From Papillibacter cinnamivorans DSM 12816 (GTDB lineage: Bacteria > Bacillota > Clostridia > Oscillospirales > Oscillospiraceae): DNA of 64,000 nt. The notes under the pieces were generated by a model. The model ran no database searches. It had not been told where the DNA came from and saw only the letters and a list, made by a program, of their open reading frames with translations. Positions 8,853 through 16,795 of the stretch are shown here, one piece after another (the stretch's first letter is position 1; every line of letters begins with the position of its first letter). The DNA lies in NCBI RefSeq assembly GCF_900176335.1, contig NZ_FWXW01000003.1, forward strand, positions 186,001 through 250,000, read 5' to 3'. The translations under genes and the position numbers were made by a program.

Positions 8853-10268
8853 ATGACAGTTCTGTTTGCCGTGAGCGAGGCCGTCCCTTTCTGCAAAACG
8901 GGAGGGCTGGCGGACGTGGCGGGTTCCCTTCCCGCGGCCCTGGCGGAAGCGGGGGTGGAAACGGCGGTCATTCTGCCCTTGTACGAGAGCGTAGCGGAGA
9001 CCTGGAAGGACAGAATGAGCTTCGTGGGCAGCCTTACGGTCCCTTTGGCCTGGCGGTATCAGTACTGCGGGCTGTTCCGCCTGGAGCTGGAGGGCGTCAC
9101 CTATTATTTTGTGGACAACGAGTATTATTTCAAGCGGCCGGGACTTTACGGATATTACGACGACGGGGAGCGCTTCGGCTTTTTCTCCCGGGCGGTGGCG
9201 GAAATCTTCCCTCTCCTCGGCAAGCGGCCCGACGTTATTCACTGCAACGACTGGCAGACCGCGCTGATTCCCGTCTATCTCCGGGAGTCGGGCCTCGCGG
9301 GGGAAATAAAAACCGTATTTACCATTCATAATATCGAGTATCAGGGGCGGTACGCCAAGGAAACGCTGGGGGACCTCTTCGGCCTGCCGCAGCGGCTCTA
9401 CGACGACGGGACGACGGAATACTACGGCGATATCTGCCTTCTCAAGGGGGGGCTCATGTGCTGCGACCGCATCACCACCGTTAGCCCCACCTACGCCCGG
9501 GAGCTTCAGTATTCCTTTTACGCCCACGGTATGGAGGGCGTGATCGCGGCATGCGGGTATAAGCTCAGGGGCATCCTCAACGGCATCGACACCCGGCTGT
9601 ACGACCCGGAAACCGACCCTTTCCTTCGGAAGCCCTATTCCGCCGCAAATACCGGGGGAAAGGCCACCGATAAGCGGCACCTCCGGGCGGCGCTGGGGCT
9701 GGGCGAAGAGAGCGGGACGGCGATTGCGGCATGCATCACCCGCATGGCGGAGCACAAGGGGATGGACCTGATCGTCTCGGCGTTCCCCCGGATGATGGAG
9801 CTGCCCCTTCAGTTTGTGATCCTGGGGCAGGGAGAGCGGCGGTACGAGGAGTTTTTTCGGTCCATGCAGGAGCGGTACCCCGGGCGGGTCTCCGCCAATA
9901 TCCAGTATTCCGCGGAGCTCTCTTCCCGGATCTATGCCGGAGCCGACCTGTTCCTCATGCCTTCCCGGAGCGAGCCCTGCGGCCTTTCCCAGATGATCGC
10001 CATGCGGTACGGCACGGCGCCGGTGGTGCGGGAGACGGGGGGCCTCCGGGACACGGTTTCCCCGTACATGCCCGGCGCGGGGACCGGCTTTACCTTCGCA
10101 AACTACGACGCGGACGACATGCTGGGGGCGCTGCAAAGGGCCCTGACGGTCTACGCGGACCGGAAGGAATGGCTCCATCTCCGGAAGCGGTGCATGTCCG
10201 CCGACTTCAGCTGGAGCCGCTCCGCCGCGGAATATCTGAAAATCTACCGGGACCTCGCGGGAGTCTGA
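8853..10268 (+). CDS. glgA: Glycogen synthase (ADP-glucose)
   Basis: A 471-residue GT5 glycosyltransferase that transfers glucose from ADP-glucose to the growing alpha-1,4 glucan. The N-terminal KTGGLADVAGSLP motif binds the ADP-glucose phosphates. DVIHCNDWQTALIP and the C-terminal RSEPCGLSQMIAMRYG with ETGGLRDTV are characteristic. The start follows AAGGAGCC with good spacing. Full length for the family. Confidence 0.95.
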   Translation: MTVLFAVSEAVPFCKTGGLADVAGSLPAALAEAGVETAVILPLYESVAETWKDRMSFVGSLTVPLAWRYQYCGLFRLELEGVTYYFVDNEYYFKRPGLYGYYDDGERFGFFSRAVAEIFPLLGKRPDVIHCNDWQTALIPVYLRESGLAGEIKTVFTIHNIEYQGRYAKETLGDLFGLPQRLYDDGTTEYYGDICLLKGGLMCCDRITTVSPTYARELQYSFYAHGMEGVIAACGYKLRGILNGIDTRLYDPETDPFLRKPYSAANTGGKATDKRHLRAALGLGEESGTAIAACITRMAEHKGMDLIVSAFPRMMELPLQFVILGQGERRYEEFFRSMQERYPGRVSANIQYSAELSSRIYAGADLFLMPSRSEPCGLSQMIAMRYGTAPVVRETGGLRDTVSPYMPGAGTGFTFANYDADDMLGALQRALTVYADRKEWLHLRKRCMSADFSWSRSAAEYLKIYRDLAGV

Positions 10269-10325
10269 TCCCGGCGGGGTATGCAATACAGGCATACCTA
10301 CAACCTTCCGAAGGAGAATTCTTTC

Positions 10326-12779
10326 ATGGCTTCATACTCCAAACAGGCTCTGGCGGACGCGATATACAGCAAGCTTCGCCTCAATTGCGGGCGGGAGCTC
10401 TGCGAGGCGAACGCCTCCCACATGTTCAGAGCCTGCGCTCTGGTCCTCCGGGACATTCTGGCCGAGCGAAACCTAGACACTCAGAACTGGGTGCGGGAAA
10501 CCATGTCCAGGCAGGTCCACTATATGTCCATGGAGTTTCTCCTTGGGCGCTCTCTGATGAAAAACGCCTTCAACCTGGGAATTTTGGACGCATTGACCGA
10601 AGCCCTCTCCGATATGGGGTTCCACCCCTCCGACATCTTTGAAACCGAGCCGGACGCCGGCCTCGGCAACGGGGGCCTGGGACGGCTCGCCGCATGCTAC
10701 ATGGACAGCATGGCAACCCTGGGCATTCCCGCCACGGGATATTCCATCTGCTACGAGCTGGGCGCTTTCCGGCAGAAGATCGTAAACGGGGAACAGACGG
10801 AGCTGCCGGACGACTGGCTGAACCTGGGGGAGGCATGGCTGATTCCCAAGCCGGACGAAACGGAGGAGGTCCGGTTCGGCGGCACCGTGGACCAGCGCTG
10901 GGAAGACGGGCGGCTGCGGGTCTTTCACACGGGATACGTCTCCGTCCTGGCCGTTCCCCGGGACATGGCCGTCTCGGGCTACGGCACCCGGCAGGTGAAC
11001 ACTCTGCGGCTCTGGGACGCCAAGGCTCCGGTTTCCATCGACATGTCCCTTTTTTCAAAGGGAGAATACCTGAAGGCCTCGGAGCAGAACGCCATGGCAG
11101 CGGTCATCGCAAAGGTGCTGTATCCCGCCGACCACCATCCTGAGGGGAAGGCGCTGCGCCTCAAGCAGCAGTACTTTTTCGTTTCGGCCACCGCGCAGTC
11201 CATCCTGCGGCGGCATTACAACGAGTTCGGGACCCTTCGGGATTTTCATCTGAGGCACGTGATCCAGATCAACGACACCCATCCGGCCCTGGCGATCCCC
11301 GAGCTGATGCGGATTTTTATGGACGACTACGGATTCGGCTGGGACGAAGCCTGGCGCATCGTTTCCAATACCGTTGCCTACACCAACCACACGGTCCTGC
11401 CGGAAGCGCTGGAGCATTGGTCCCAGGATCTGATGGAGCCTCTTCTTCCCCGGATCTGGAACATCCTGTGCGAAATCAACAACCGATACGGCGCCCAGGT
11501 GAGCGCCTTTTATCCGGGAGACGGGGATAAGCTCCGGGATACGGCCATCGTATGGAACCGGGAGGTGCGCATGGCGAACCTCTGCGTCGCGGCCTGTTTT
11601 TCGGTCAACGGCGTGTCCGCCATGCATTCCGACATCCTGAGAAACCAGCTTTTCCGGGACGCGGCCGCCATGGCGCCGGACAAATTCAAAAACGTCACCA
11701 ACGGCATCGATCACCGGCGGTGGCTGGCCCAGGTGAATCCCGGCATGGACGCTCTGGTGCGGGAGCTCACGGGAAACGACGGCTATCTTCTGGAGCCTCA
11801 GCGGCTCCGGGAGCTGGAACGCTTTTCCTCCGACGGCGCCGTTCTGGAACGTCTGGAAAAGATCAAGGCGCAAAACAAGGAGTCCTTCGCGCGTTATGCC
11901 CGGCGGGAGTGGGGCTTCGCCCTGAACACCGGGGCCATATTCGACGTGCAGGCCAAGCGGCTGCACGAGTATAAGCGGCAGCTTTTAAACGCCATGCACA
12001 TTCTGCACCTCTACCTCACCCTGAAAGACAATCCCAACATGGATTTTCACCCCCGGGTCTTTCTCTTCGGGGCCAAGGCCGCCCCGGCCTATCAGACCGC
12101 CAAGGAGATCATCCGGCTGATCAGCAGCCTTTCCGCCCAAATCGCAGCGGACCCGGTATGCAAGGACCGGCTGCAGGTTTTTTTCCTCCCGAATTACCGG
12201 GTCTCTCTGGCGGAAGCTCTGATCCCGGCAAGCGAAATCTCCGAACAGATCTCCGCCGCGGGCAAAGAGGCCTCGGGCACGGGAAACATGAAGTTCATGA
12301 TGAACGGGGCCGTCACCATCGGCACCCTGGACGGGGCCAATGTGGAAATGCACCAGCTTCTGGGAGACGAGAACATGTTTCTCTTCGGGCTGACAGCGAA
12401 GGAGGCGGAGGCGCTCCGGGCCGCGGGATACAATCCCCGGGAGTATTATGACCGGAACCCCGCCCTGCGCCGCGTGCTGGAGGAGATGGCCAAAGGATTC
12501 GGAGACGGGGTGTCCTACGCCCATCTCACGGAACGGCTTCTCACCGGAGCGCACTGCCTGCCCGACGAATTCTTCCTTCTCCCCGACTTTGAGCCTTACC
12601 GCCGCGCTCAGGAACGCGCCGGGGAAGTCTATCGGGACCGGGATGCCTGGAACCGGATGTCTCTGCTGAACATCGCCCGCTCCGGGGGCTTTGCGGCCGA
12701 CAGGAGCATCGGAGATTACGCCCGGGAGATCTGGAGCGTTCCCTATCGCAAATTTCCCGATCCGAATCATTCCAGGTAA
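10326..12779 (+). CDS. glgP: Glycogen/starch phosphorylase
   Basis: An 817-residue GT35 phosphorylase that releases glucose-1-phosphate from glycogen using phosphate and pyridoxal phosphate. Motifs include YMSMEFLLGRSL, ETEPDAGLGNGGLGRLAACY, KRLHEYKRQLLN, and EASGTGNMKFMMNG, where the lysine carries pyridoxal phosphate. The ATG at 10326 follows AAGGAGAA. An in-frame upstream ATG at 10281 lacks a ribosome site and would add 15 unlikely residues. Last gene of the operon. No debranching enzyme gene is present nearby. Confidence 0.95.
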   Translation: MASYSKQALADAIYSKLRLNCGRELCEANASHMFRACALVLRDILAERNLDTQNWVRETMSRQVHYMSMEFLLGRSLMKNAFNLGILDALTEALSDMGFHPSDIFETEPDAGLGNGGLGRLAACYMDSMATLGIPATGYSICYELGAFRQKIVNGEQTELPDDWLNLGEAWLIPKPDETEEVRFGGTVDQRWEDGRLRVFHTGYVSVLAVPRDMAVSGYGTRQVNTLRLWDAKAPVSIDMSLFSKGEYLKASEQNAMAAVIAKVLYPADHHPEGKALRLKQQYFFVSATAQSILRRHYNEFGTLRDFHLRHVIQINDTHPALAIPELMRIFMDDYGFGWDEAWRIVSNTVAYTNHTVLPEALEHWSQDLMEPLLPRIWNILCEINNRYGAQVSAFYPGDGDKLRDTAIVWNREVRMANLCVAACFSVNGVSAMHSDILRNQLFRDAAAMAPDKFKNVTNGIDHRRWLAQVNPGMDALVRELTGNDGYLLEPQRLRELERFSSDGAVLERLEKIKAQNKESFARYARREWGFALNTGAIFDVQAKRLHEYKRQLLNAMHILHLYLTLKDNPNMDFHPRVFLFGAKAAPAYQTAKEIIRLISSLSAQIAADPVCKDRLQVFFLPNYRVSLAEALIPASEISEQISAAGKEASGTGNMKFMMNGAVTIGTLDGANVEMHQLLGDENMFLFGLTAKEAEALRAAGYNPREYYDRNPALRRVLEEMAKGFGDGVSYAHLTERLLTGAHCLPDEFFLLPDFEPYRRAQERAGEVYRDRDAWNRMSLLNIARSGGFAADRSIGDYAREIWSVPYRKFPDPNHSR

Positions 12780-12843
12780 CCGGGGCATGTTTCGGACCGC
12801 GGCGCCGCTTCGATAACGGTTTTTATAGCATCCCATCCCCCTG

Positions 12844-12875
12844 CCCCCTTCCCTGGGGGAAGGGGGATATTATTT
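12844..12875 (+). terminator. Terminator of the glycogen operon
   Basis: CCCCCTTCCC pairs with GGGAAGGGGG around a short loop, followed by ATATTATTTT. It lies about 65 bp after the glgP stop. The 12780-13179 gap otherwise holds two structured repeats (12886-13012 and 13042-13128) and no gene. Confidence 0.75.
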
Positions 12876-12885
12876 TGAAGGGGGA

Positions 12886-13012
12886 CTGATATCGATATGC
12901 GATGAACCCAATGATAAAAATCGAGGATGTTTTTCGCCCCGCGTCGTCTGCCTTGCGGGATAAAAAACAGGCTGATTTTTATTTTCATCGTTTTCATCGC
13001 ATATCAGCATGA
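12886..13012. repeat. 127-bp long-hairpin repeat
   Basis: The left arm (CTGATATCGATATGCGATGAA, then TAAAAATC) is the reverse complement of the right arm (GATTTTTATTTTCATCG, then TTCATCGCATATCAG) over about 40 bp with small gaps. The interior also pairs (GTTTTTCGCCCCGC against GCGGGATAAAAAAC), so the whole stretch folds into one hairpin. A degenerate relative begins at 52313. Confidence 0.7.
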
Positions 13013-13041
13013 AATCTGACCGGACTTTCAACTCCCCGAAA

Positions 13042-13128
13042 CTGTCAGGAAAGTGCCAAAGGCACTTTTTCGAGCGGGATGCGGCTTGCAGCGCGCGCGG
13101 CGCGAACTCTGCGAGGCTTTTTCGACAG
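13042..13128. repeat. Short intergenic repeat with CTGTC...GACAG ends
   Basis: It starts CTGTCAGGAAAGTGCC and ends CTCTGCGAGGCTTTTTCGACAG. The 3' end from AACTCTGCGAGG to CGACAG is identical to the end of the element at 14944-15200. An internal hairpin (AAAGTGCC, AAAG, GGCACTTTT) and a GC-rich palindromic stretch are visible. It lies between the convergent 3' ends of glgP and spoIIP. Flanking CCGG-x-GATTT-like sequence on both sides hints at a target duplication but is weak. Confidence 0.6.
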
Positions 13129-13179
13129 ATCGTAAATCGGCCGGAACCGTCAACCGTTATTACGGCATGAAATGACTTG

Positions 13180-14382
13180 CTATTTCAGGCTCTTGAGTAC
13201 CTCGGCGACGCAGGCGGCGAAAAGGCGGGCGGACGCGAGGGCTTCCTGGAGGGTATTTCCGCTGCTTCCCACCTCTACGATGAGGGAACCTGTGGTGGCG
13301 TGCTGATTGAAGCGGGCCGTGCGAAGGCTGACGGGCCGCATCAGGGTGGGATACTCCTTGTTCAGCGCGGCCTGCAGGCAAAGGGCCAGCTTCAGGTTTT
13401 CCTTCCATTTGGGATGCTCCAGGCCGCTGTCGTTGGTACCCACCACAAACATGACCTGGGCGACCTTTTCTCCGTTTTGGGTGCTCACCACTTTGTAAAC
13501 CGTCCCGTCATCCGCCTCCAGGGCGTCCCTGTGGATGTCAAAGACAAACTGGATGGAGGGGTATTTTTTCAGATAGGTTTCGATAGCAGCCAGAGAGCGG
13601 GTATAGGAACCGCTGTAGCTGGGATAATCATAAAGCGCCCGGTCATGCACCACGGAAATGCCCGCTTTTTCCAGGGTTTCCGTGATTTCGTCCCCCACCC
13701 GCACCACATTGTAGCGCATATCTTCGGTCCGATCCGGGTCGGTGGGCATATAGACGTCCTCCCCGTCGGGGGTGTAGGCTTCGCTGCCGTGGGTATGAAT
13801 CACCAGCACCTGGGGCTCCGTTTTGCCGAAGACGATACCAGGGCCCGCCTTCAGCAGGGCCGCGATATCGATGCTCTGGCTGGTCTGATTGTTGACATAG
13901 ATGCCGTCGGCAACCTCATACCCCTCCCCGGACACGGGAATGAGCGTTCTTTCGACAATTGTGCCGGGGGCGGGCGTTTCGGCCACGGGACTGTCCGTTA
14001 TCAGCGGGTCCTTGTCATTCTCCTCTCCCTCCGATTCCGGCGGGTTGGTATTTTGGGCCAGCTCCGTCTCCCAATAGGCGGCGACCGCCTTCCGTCCGTC
14101 CAGAAATACGGCGGATTCGGAGACGGCGAGAGCCCGCAGAAAACCGAGAGACTCCCAAAGGTCACCCCGATCTCCCGGCTTTCCCAGTTCCGCGCCAAGG
14201 ACCGTGTCAATGAGCAGTTCGCTTCCAGCCGCGGCTTTCCATACGGTTTCCGCCGCGGGGGTGCCGCTGAGGGCATAAAAGACCAGCAGAGTAGCCGCGG
14301 CCGCAATCAAAGAAAGAACCCGCCGCAGACCGGTTCTTGTCCGCCCGCTTTTCACCGTCTTTTTTTTCCCGTGCTTTTGCAT
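13180..14382 (-). CDS. spoIIP: Stage II sporulation protein P
   Basis: A 400-residue cell-wall amidase/endopeptidase of the SpoIID-SpoIIM-SpoIIP engulfment machine, acting at the septal membrane of the mother cell. The N-terminus is basic, followed by a membrane helix (VLSLIAAAATLLVFYAL). The C-terminal half carries VLVIHTHGSEAY, VFDIHRDAL and LIVEVGSSGNT, the zinc-ligand and catalytic signatures of SpoIIP. The start follows GGGGGAA on the minus strand. A good sigma-E promoter match lies just upstream. Its partner spoIID is at 45300-46310. Confidence 0.93.
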   Translation of the reverse strand: MQKHGKKKTVKSGRTRTGLRRVLSLIAAAATLLVFYALSGTPAAETVWKAAAGSELLIDTVLGAELGKPGDRGDLWESLGFLRALAVSESAVFLDGRKAVAAYWETELAQNTNPPESEGEENDKDPLITDSPVAETPAPGTIVERTLIPVSGEGYEVADGIYVNNQTSQSIDIAALLKAGPGIVFGKTEPQVLVIHTHGSEAYTPDGEDVYMPTDPDRTEDMRYNVVRVGDEITETLEKAGISVVHDRALYDYPSYSGSYTRSLAAIETYLKKYPSIQFVFDIHRDALEADDGTVYKVVSTQNGEKVAQVMFVVGTNDSGLEHPKWKENLKLALCLQAALNKEYPTLMRPVSLRTARFNQHATTGSLIVEVGSSGNTLQEALASARLFAACVAEVLKSLK

Positions 14383-14414
14383 TGTATTCCCCCGATTCCG
14401 TACTCTCCTGCCTC

Positions 14415-14443
14415 ACTGTATGCTTCGGACAACCCGATTATGA
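14415..14443 (-). promoter_or_regulatory. Candidate sigma-E promoter of spoIIP
   Basis: On the minus strand, TCATAAT is followed after 14 bp by CATACAGT. This fits the Bacillus sigma-E pattern (KMATATT, 14-15 bp, CATACAnT) with one mismatch in the -35 element. It is 33 bp upstream of the spoIIP start. SpoIIP belongs to the sigma-E regulon in known spore-formers. Confidence 0.65.
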
Positions 14444-14604
14444 GCAGGGGTCCCTCCGGCGGGCGAAATGAGGGGGACAAATTGTAATCAAATTTTAAAT
14501 AAATTTCTCTTGCAAATTTTACTTTTCTATAGTAGCATAATTATAGAACGTTTGTTTGATTTTTAGCAACCGCCATTCGGGATGGATTTACAGGAGGGGT
14601 TTCC

Positions 14605-14871
14605 ATGCAGACACTCTATTTCGCATCGGACTGTCTGGTGCAGCGCAATTCCAACGTCCTGGACTTCTGTCAGTACAAAGCCGCCCGGGAGCGGGCCCTG
14701 AAGCCGGCGGGAGAAGAGGAGAGCTTTTCGGAAGCCACACGCGTTTCGGAAAAACCCGCCAGGCTCCAGAAGAACCGGCTGAAAACCGTCCGAGACGCGG
14801 CGGATCTGGCCGCAACACTTTTCATCGCTGTTTTCCTGTGTACGTTTTCCATCTGCTTTTTCATGCTTTAA
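14605..14871 (+). CDS. Small membrane protein of unknown function
   Basis: 88 residues. A polar, charged N-terminal two-thirds (RERALKPAGEEESFSEATRV, then KTVRDAADLAATL) is followed by one C-terminal membrane helix (FIAVFLCTFSICFFML), giving a tail-anchored topology. A strong CAGGAGGGG site precedes the ATG at good spacing, and AT-rich promoter-like sequence lies upstream. I do not recognise a family. The gene is divergent from spoIIP and followed by a hairpin. Confidence 0.65.
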   Translation: MQTLYFASDCLVQRNSNVLDFCQYKAARERALKPAGEEESFSEATRVSEKPARLQKNRLKTVRDAADLAATLFIAVFLCTFSICFFML

Positions 14872-14943
14872 CCGTTTCAGGCAGGAATCCGGTTTTTTCG
14901 CACACAGCAGAAATCGTGTTCTATCCTGCGCTTTTTTACGATA

Positions 14944-14972
14944 TTAAACCGCCCCTTTCGGGGGCGGTTTAA
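14944..14972 (+). terminator. Left terminator hairpin of element A
   Basis: A 12-bp perfect stem, TTAAACCGCCCC with GGGGCGGTTTAA, lies 72 bp after the small membrane protein gene. It lacks a long T run, unlike its partner at 15174. Confidence 0.6.
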
Positions 14973-15173
14973 GCTTGTTGAAAAAGGCGGAACGCCTTTT
15001 TCAACAAAAGAGATTGCAGCCTGCCGCGCGCCTTGCCGTCCGCCATAGGCGGACGGCAAGGCGCGCGGCAGGCTGAGAGGTATTTTCGGGCACGTACACG
15101 CCGCACCCTAAAATAATCCGATTTTATTTCGCCGCTCCGGCGGCAAAACTCTGCGAGGCTTTTTCGACAGACT

Positions 15174-15200
15174 GAAACCACCCCTTTAGGGGCGGTTTTT
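15174..15200 (+). terminator. Right terminator hairpin of element A
   Basis: AAACCACCCC, TTTA, GGGGCGGTTTTT: a short stem followed by five T residues. It resembles the left hairpin at 14944 and is probably a duplicate of the same ancestral terminator. Confidence 0.65.
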
Positions 15201-15419
15201 CGTATATCCCGATTACATATTTCTATTTTCGGTATCTACTTTCTATTTCAGGAACGGACTTCCTCCGGGTACGGTTTCTGACTGTTTTAGCACGATTTCC
15301 GCGACATATTTTTCCCCAACACCGGCATGCTAGTAATGCCTATTTTTGCGTTTATCCAATCGTCCATCAGGCATTGCGCGGCAAATAAATATATTGCGGG
15401 ACAGCGCACGGAGGTTTAA

Positions 15420-16475
15420 ATGAAACTGCGGAAACTGCATCTGCCCCTGCTTCTGGCATTGGGCGCGGCGCTTTTTATATTCGCTCTTCCCGCCCGGGCC
15501 ACGGAAGCCGTGCAGGAGGAAGGGTCCGCGCAGGCGGAGCGGGACTTTATCACATGGATGAAATTCGACATCCCCTACGCCGCCCTGAACCGGGCCATGG
15601 AACTGGACATCCAGAACCACGGCACGGAGCATCCGGCGGACTGGGTGGAGGTCCTGTCCTATCTCGCGGCCAAAAACTGGGGAAACTGGAGCCGCTACCG
15701 CCCGGCGGACATGGAAAAGCTGGCGGGGAAAATCAAGGAGGGCCAGAGCATATCCTCTCTGGCGGAAGGGCTCGCCTATTACAATTATTATCGCGAGGCA
15801 TACGGCGCAGTGCTCTCCGGATTTTTGGGAACCTATCTGGATGAAACGTCCGGGAATGAGGGCGGCGGTGGAGAGACCCGAGAGGAAAAATACGGACTGA
15901 AGGTCTTTTCCCCCATCGCAAAGGGTTTTTGGTACACCCATTATGACGACTTTGGGAACAAACGCTCCTACGGATACGCGCGGATCCACCTGGGAAACGA
16001 CCTGCTGGGAAGCGTGGGGACGCCGGTGATCGCGGTGGAAAGCGGCGTGGTGGAAGCCCTGGGATGGAACCAGTACGGCGGCTGGCGCATCGGTATCCGA
16101 AGCTTTGACGGGAAACGATACTACTATTATGCCCATCTGCGGAAAAACTGGCCCTATGTCAAGACCCTGAAGGAGGGTCAGACGGTTCACGCAGGGGATG
16201 TCATCGGCTATCTGGGCAGAACCGGATACAGCACGACGGAAAATGTGAACAATATCAAGACTTCACACCTGCATTTCGGAATGCAGATCATATTCGACGA
16301 ATCCCAGAAGGAAGGGCCCGGCGAAATCTGGATCGACGTGTACGAGATCGTAAAGCTGTTAAGCCGAAACAAGTCCGAGGTCTCAAAGGACCCGGAGACC
16401 CGGGAATATCATAGTGTGAAGACGCTCCTGGAGCCCGAATATGAAGACCGTTTCTCCGCCGGGAACTCCGCTTAG
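15420..16475 (+). CDS. M23-family metallopeptidase, secreted
   Basis: 351 residues. A signal peptide (LPLLLALGAALFIFALPARA) leads into a unique helical N-terminal region of about 130 residues, then an M23 (LytM-like) domain. Zinc ligands are visible as IHLGNDL (His about 190, Asp about 194) and HLHFG (His about 283 and 285), with YYYYAHLRK between them. Such enzymes cleave peptidoglycan cross-bridges. The N-terminal region together with an intact M23 core resembles clostridial sporulation or wall-remodelling peptidases, but the substrate is not known. ACGGAGG precedes the ATG. Confidence 0.88.
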   Translation: MKLRKLHLPLLLALGAALFIFALPARATEAVQEEGSAQAERDFITWMKFDIPYAALNRAMELDIQNHGTEHPADWVEVLSYLAAKNWGNWSRYRPADMEKLAGKIKEGQSISSLAEGLAYYNYYREAYGAVLSGFLGTYLDETSGNEGGGGETREEKYGLKVFSPIAKGFWYTHYDDFGNKRSYGYARIHLGNDLLGSVGTPVIAVESGVVEALGWNQYGGWRIGIRSFDGKRYYYYAHLRKNWPYVKTLKEGQTVHAGDVIGYLGRTGYSTTENVNNIKTSHLHFGMQIIFDESQKEGPGEIWIDVYEIVKLLSRNKSEVSKDPETREYHSVKTLLEPEYEDRFSAGNSA

Positions 16476-16522
16476 AATTCCGGCACCGGAAAGCGGATGG
16501 GGCACTCAGGCGGGATATAAAA

Positions 16523-16553
16523 AACCATCCCCCGGCCATGCCGGGGGATGGTT
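16523..16553 (+). terminator. Left terminator hairpin of element B
   Basis: A 14-bp perfect stem, AACCATCCCCCGGC with GCCGGGGGATGGTT, loop CAT, lies 48 bp after the M23 peptidase stop. The T tract expected after it is missing on this strand. Confidence 0.65.
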
Positions 16554-16761
16554 GAGACTGTCGAAAAACTCCGTTTTCCGACAGAAACGGGAGAAAGTTC
16601 GCGCCTTTGCGAAGGCGCACAAAGTATGCCTTGCGGAAAGTGAATTCCCGCAAGGCATTGGGATTTCATCTTTTGGAATTTCGGTCACGGAACGCAACGC
16701 GAAATCCAAAATAGCTTTTCGCCGATGGCGAAAAGGACGATGGGACTTTTTTGACAGGCTG

Positions 16762-16790
16762 AAACATTCCGGCAATGCCGGAGGATGTTT
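16762..16790 (-). terminator. Right terminator hairpin of element B
   Basis: AAACATCCTCCGGC, ATT, GCCGGAATGTTT on the minus strand, beginning 6 bp after the histidine kinase stop. It is similar to the left hairpin and can terminate the two-component operon. Confidence 0.65.
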
Positions 16791-16795
16791 TGCAT

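Larger units (their letters stand above)
14944..15200. repeat. Structured intergenic element bracketed by two similar terminator hairpins (element A)
   Basis: Two related hairpins (14944-14972, TTAAACCGCCCC with GGGGCGGTTTAA, and 15174-15200, AAACCACCCC with GGGGCGGTTTTT) lie 229 bp apart. The core between them has a GTTGAAAAAGGCG/CGCCTTTTTCAAC hairpin, a perfect 27-bp palindrome (15018-15044 with 15048-15074) and a GCCGCTCCGGCGGC hairpin. It ends in CTCTGCGAGGCTTTTTCGACAG, shared with 13107-13128. The core ends are imperfect inverted repeats (GTTGAAAAAG against CTTTTTCGAC). The rest of the gap 14872-15419 shows no gene. Confidence 0.8.
16523..16790. repeat. Structured intergenic element bracketed by two terminator hairpins (element B)
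   Basis: Related hairpins lie at 16523-16553 and 16762-16790, 239 bp apart. The core holds successive hairpins: CTCCGTTT/AAACGGGAG (16570-16593), GCGCCTT/AAGGCGC (16601-16618), TGCCTTGCGG/CCGCAAGGCA (16627-16657) with loop AAAGTGAATTC, TTTTGGAATTTCG/CGAAATCCAAAA (16671-16711) with loop GTCACGGAACGCAAC, and CTTTTCGCC/GGCGAAAAG (16714-16734). Core ends are CTGTCGAAAAA and TTTTTTGACAG, imperfect inverted repeats. Element C at 49149-49427 has the same order of hairpins and the same loops. No gene lies in 16476-16795. Confidence 0.85.

Noticed and set aside
13177-14487. A 436-codon plus-strand frame over spoIIP
   Set aside because: Antisense to a confident spoIIP gene and extending into its promoter. 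No start signal.
16506-16775. Small open frames inside element B (translation containing MPCGNSLSARHTL), and similar ones in element C near 49091-49573
   Set aside because: Their similarity comes from the conserved hairpin DNA, stems change with compensatory substitutions rather than synonymous ones, and no ribosome site exists. They are best treated as spurious ORFs in a non-coding element.
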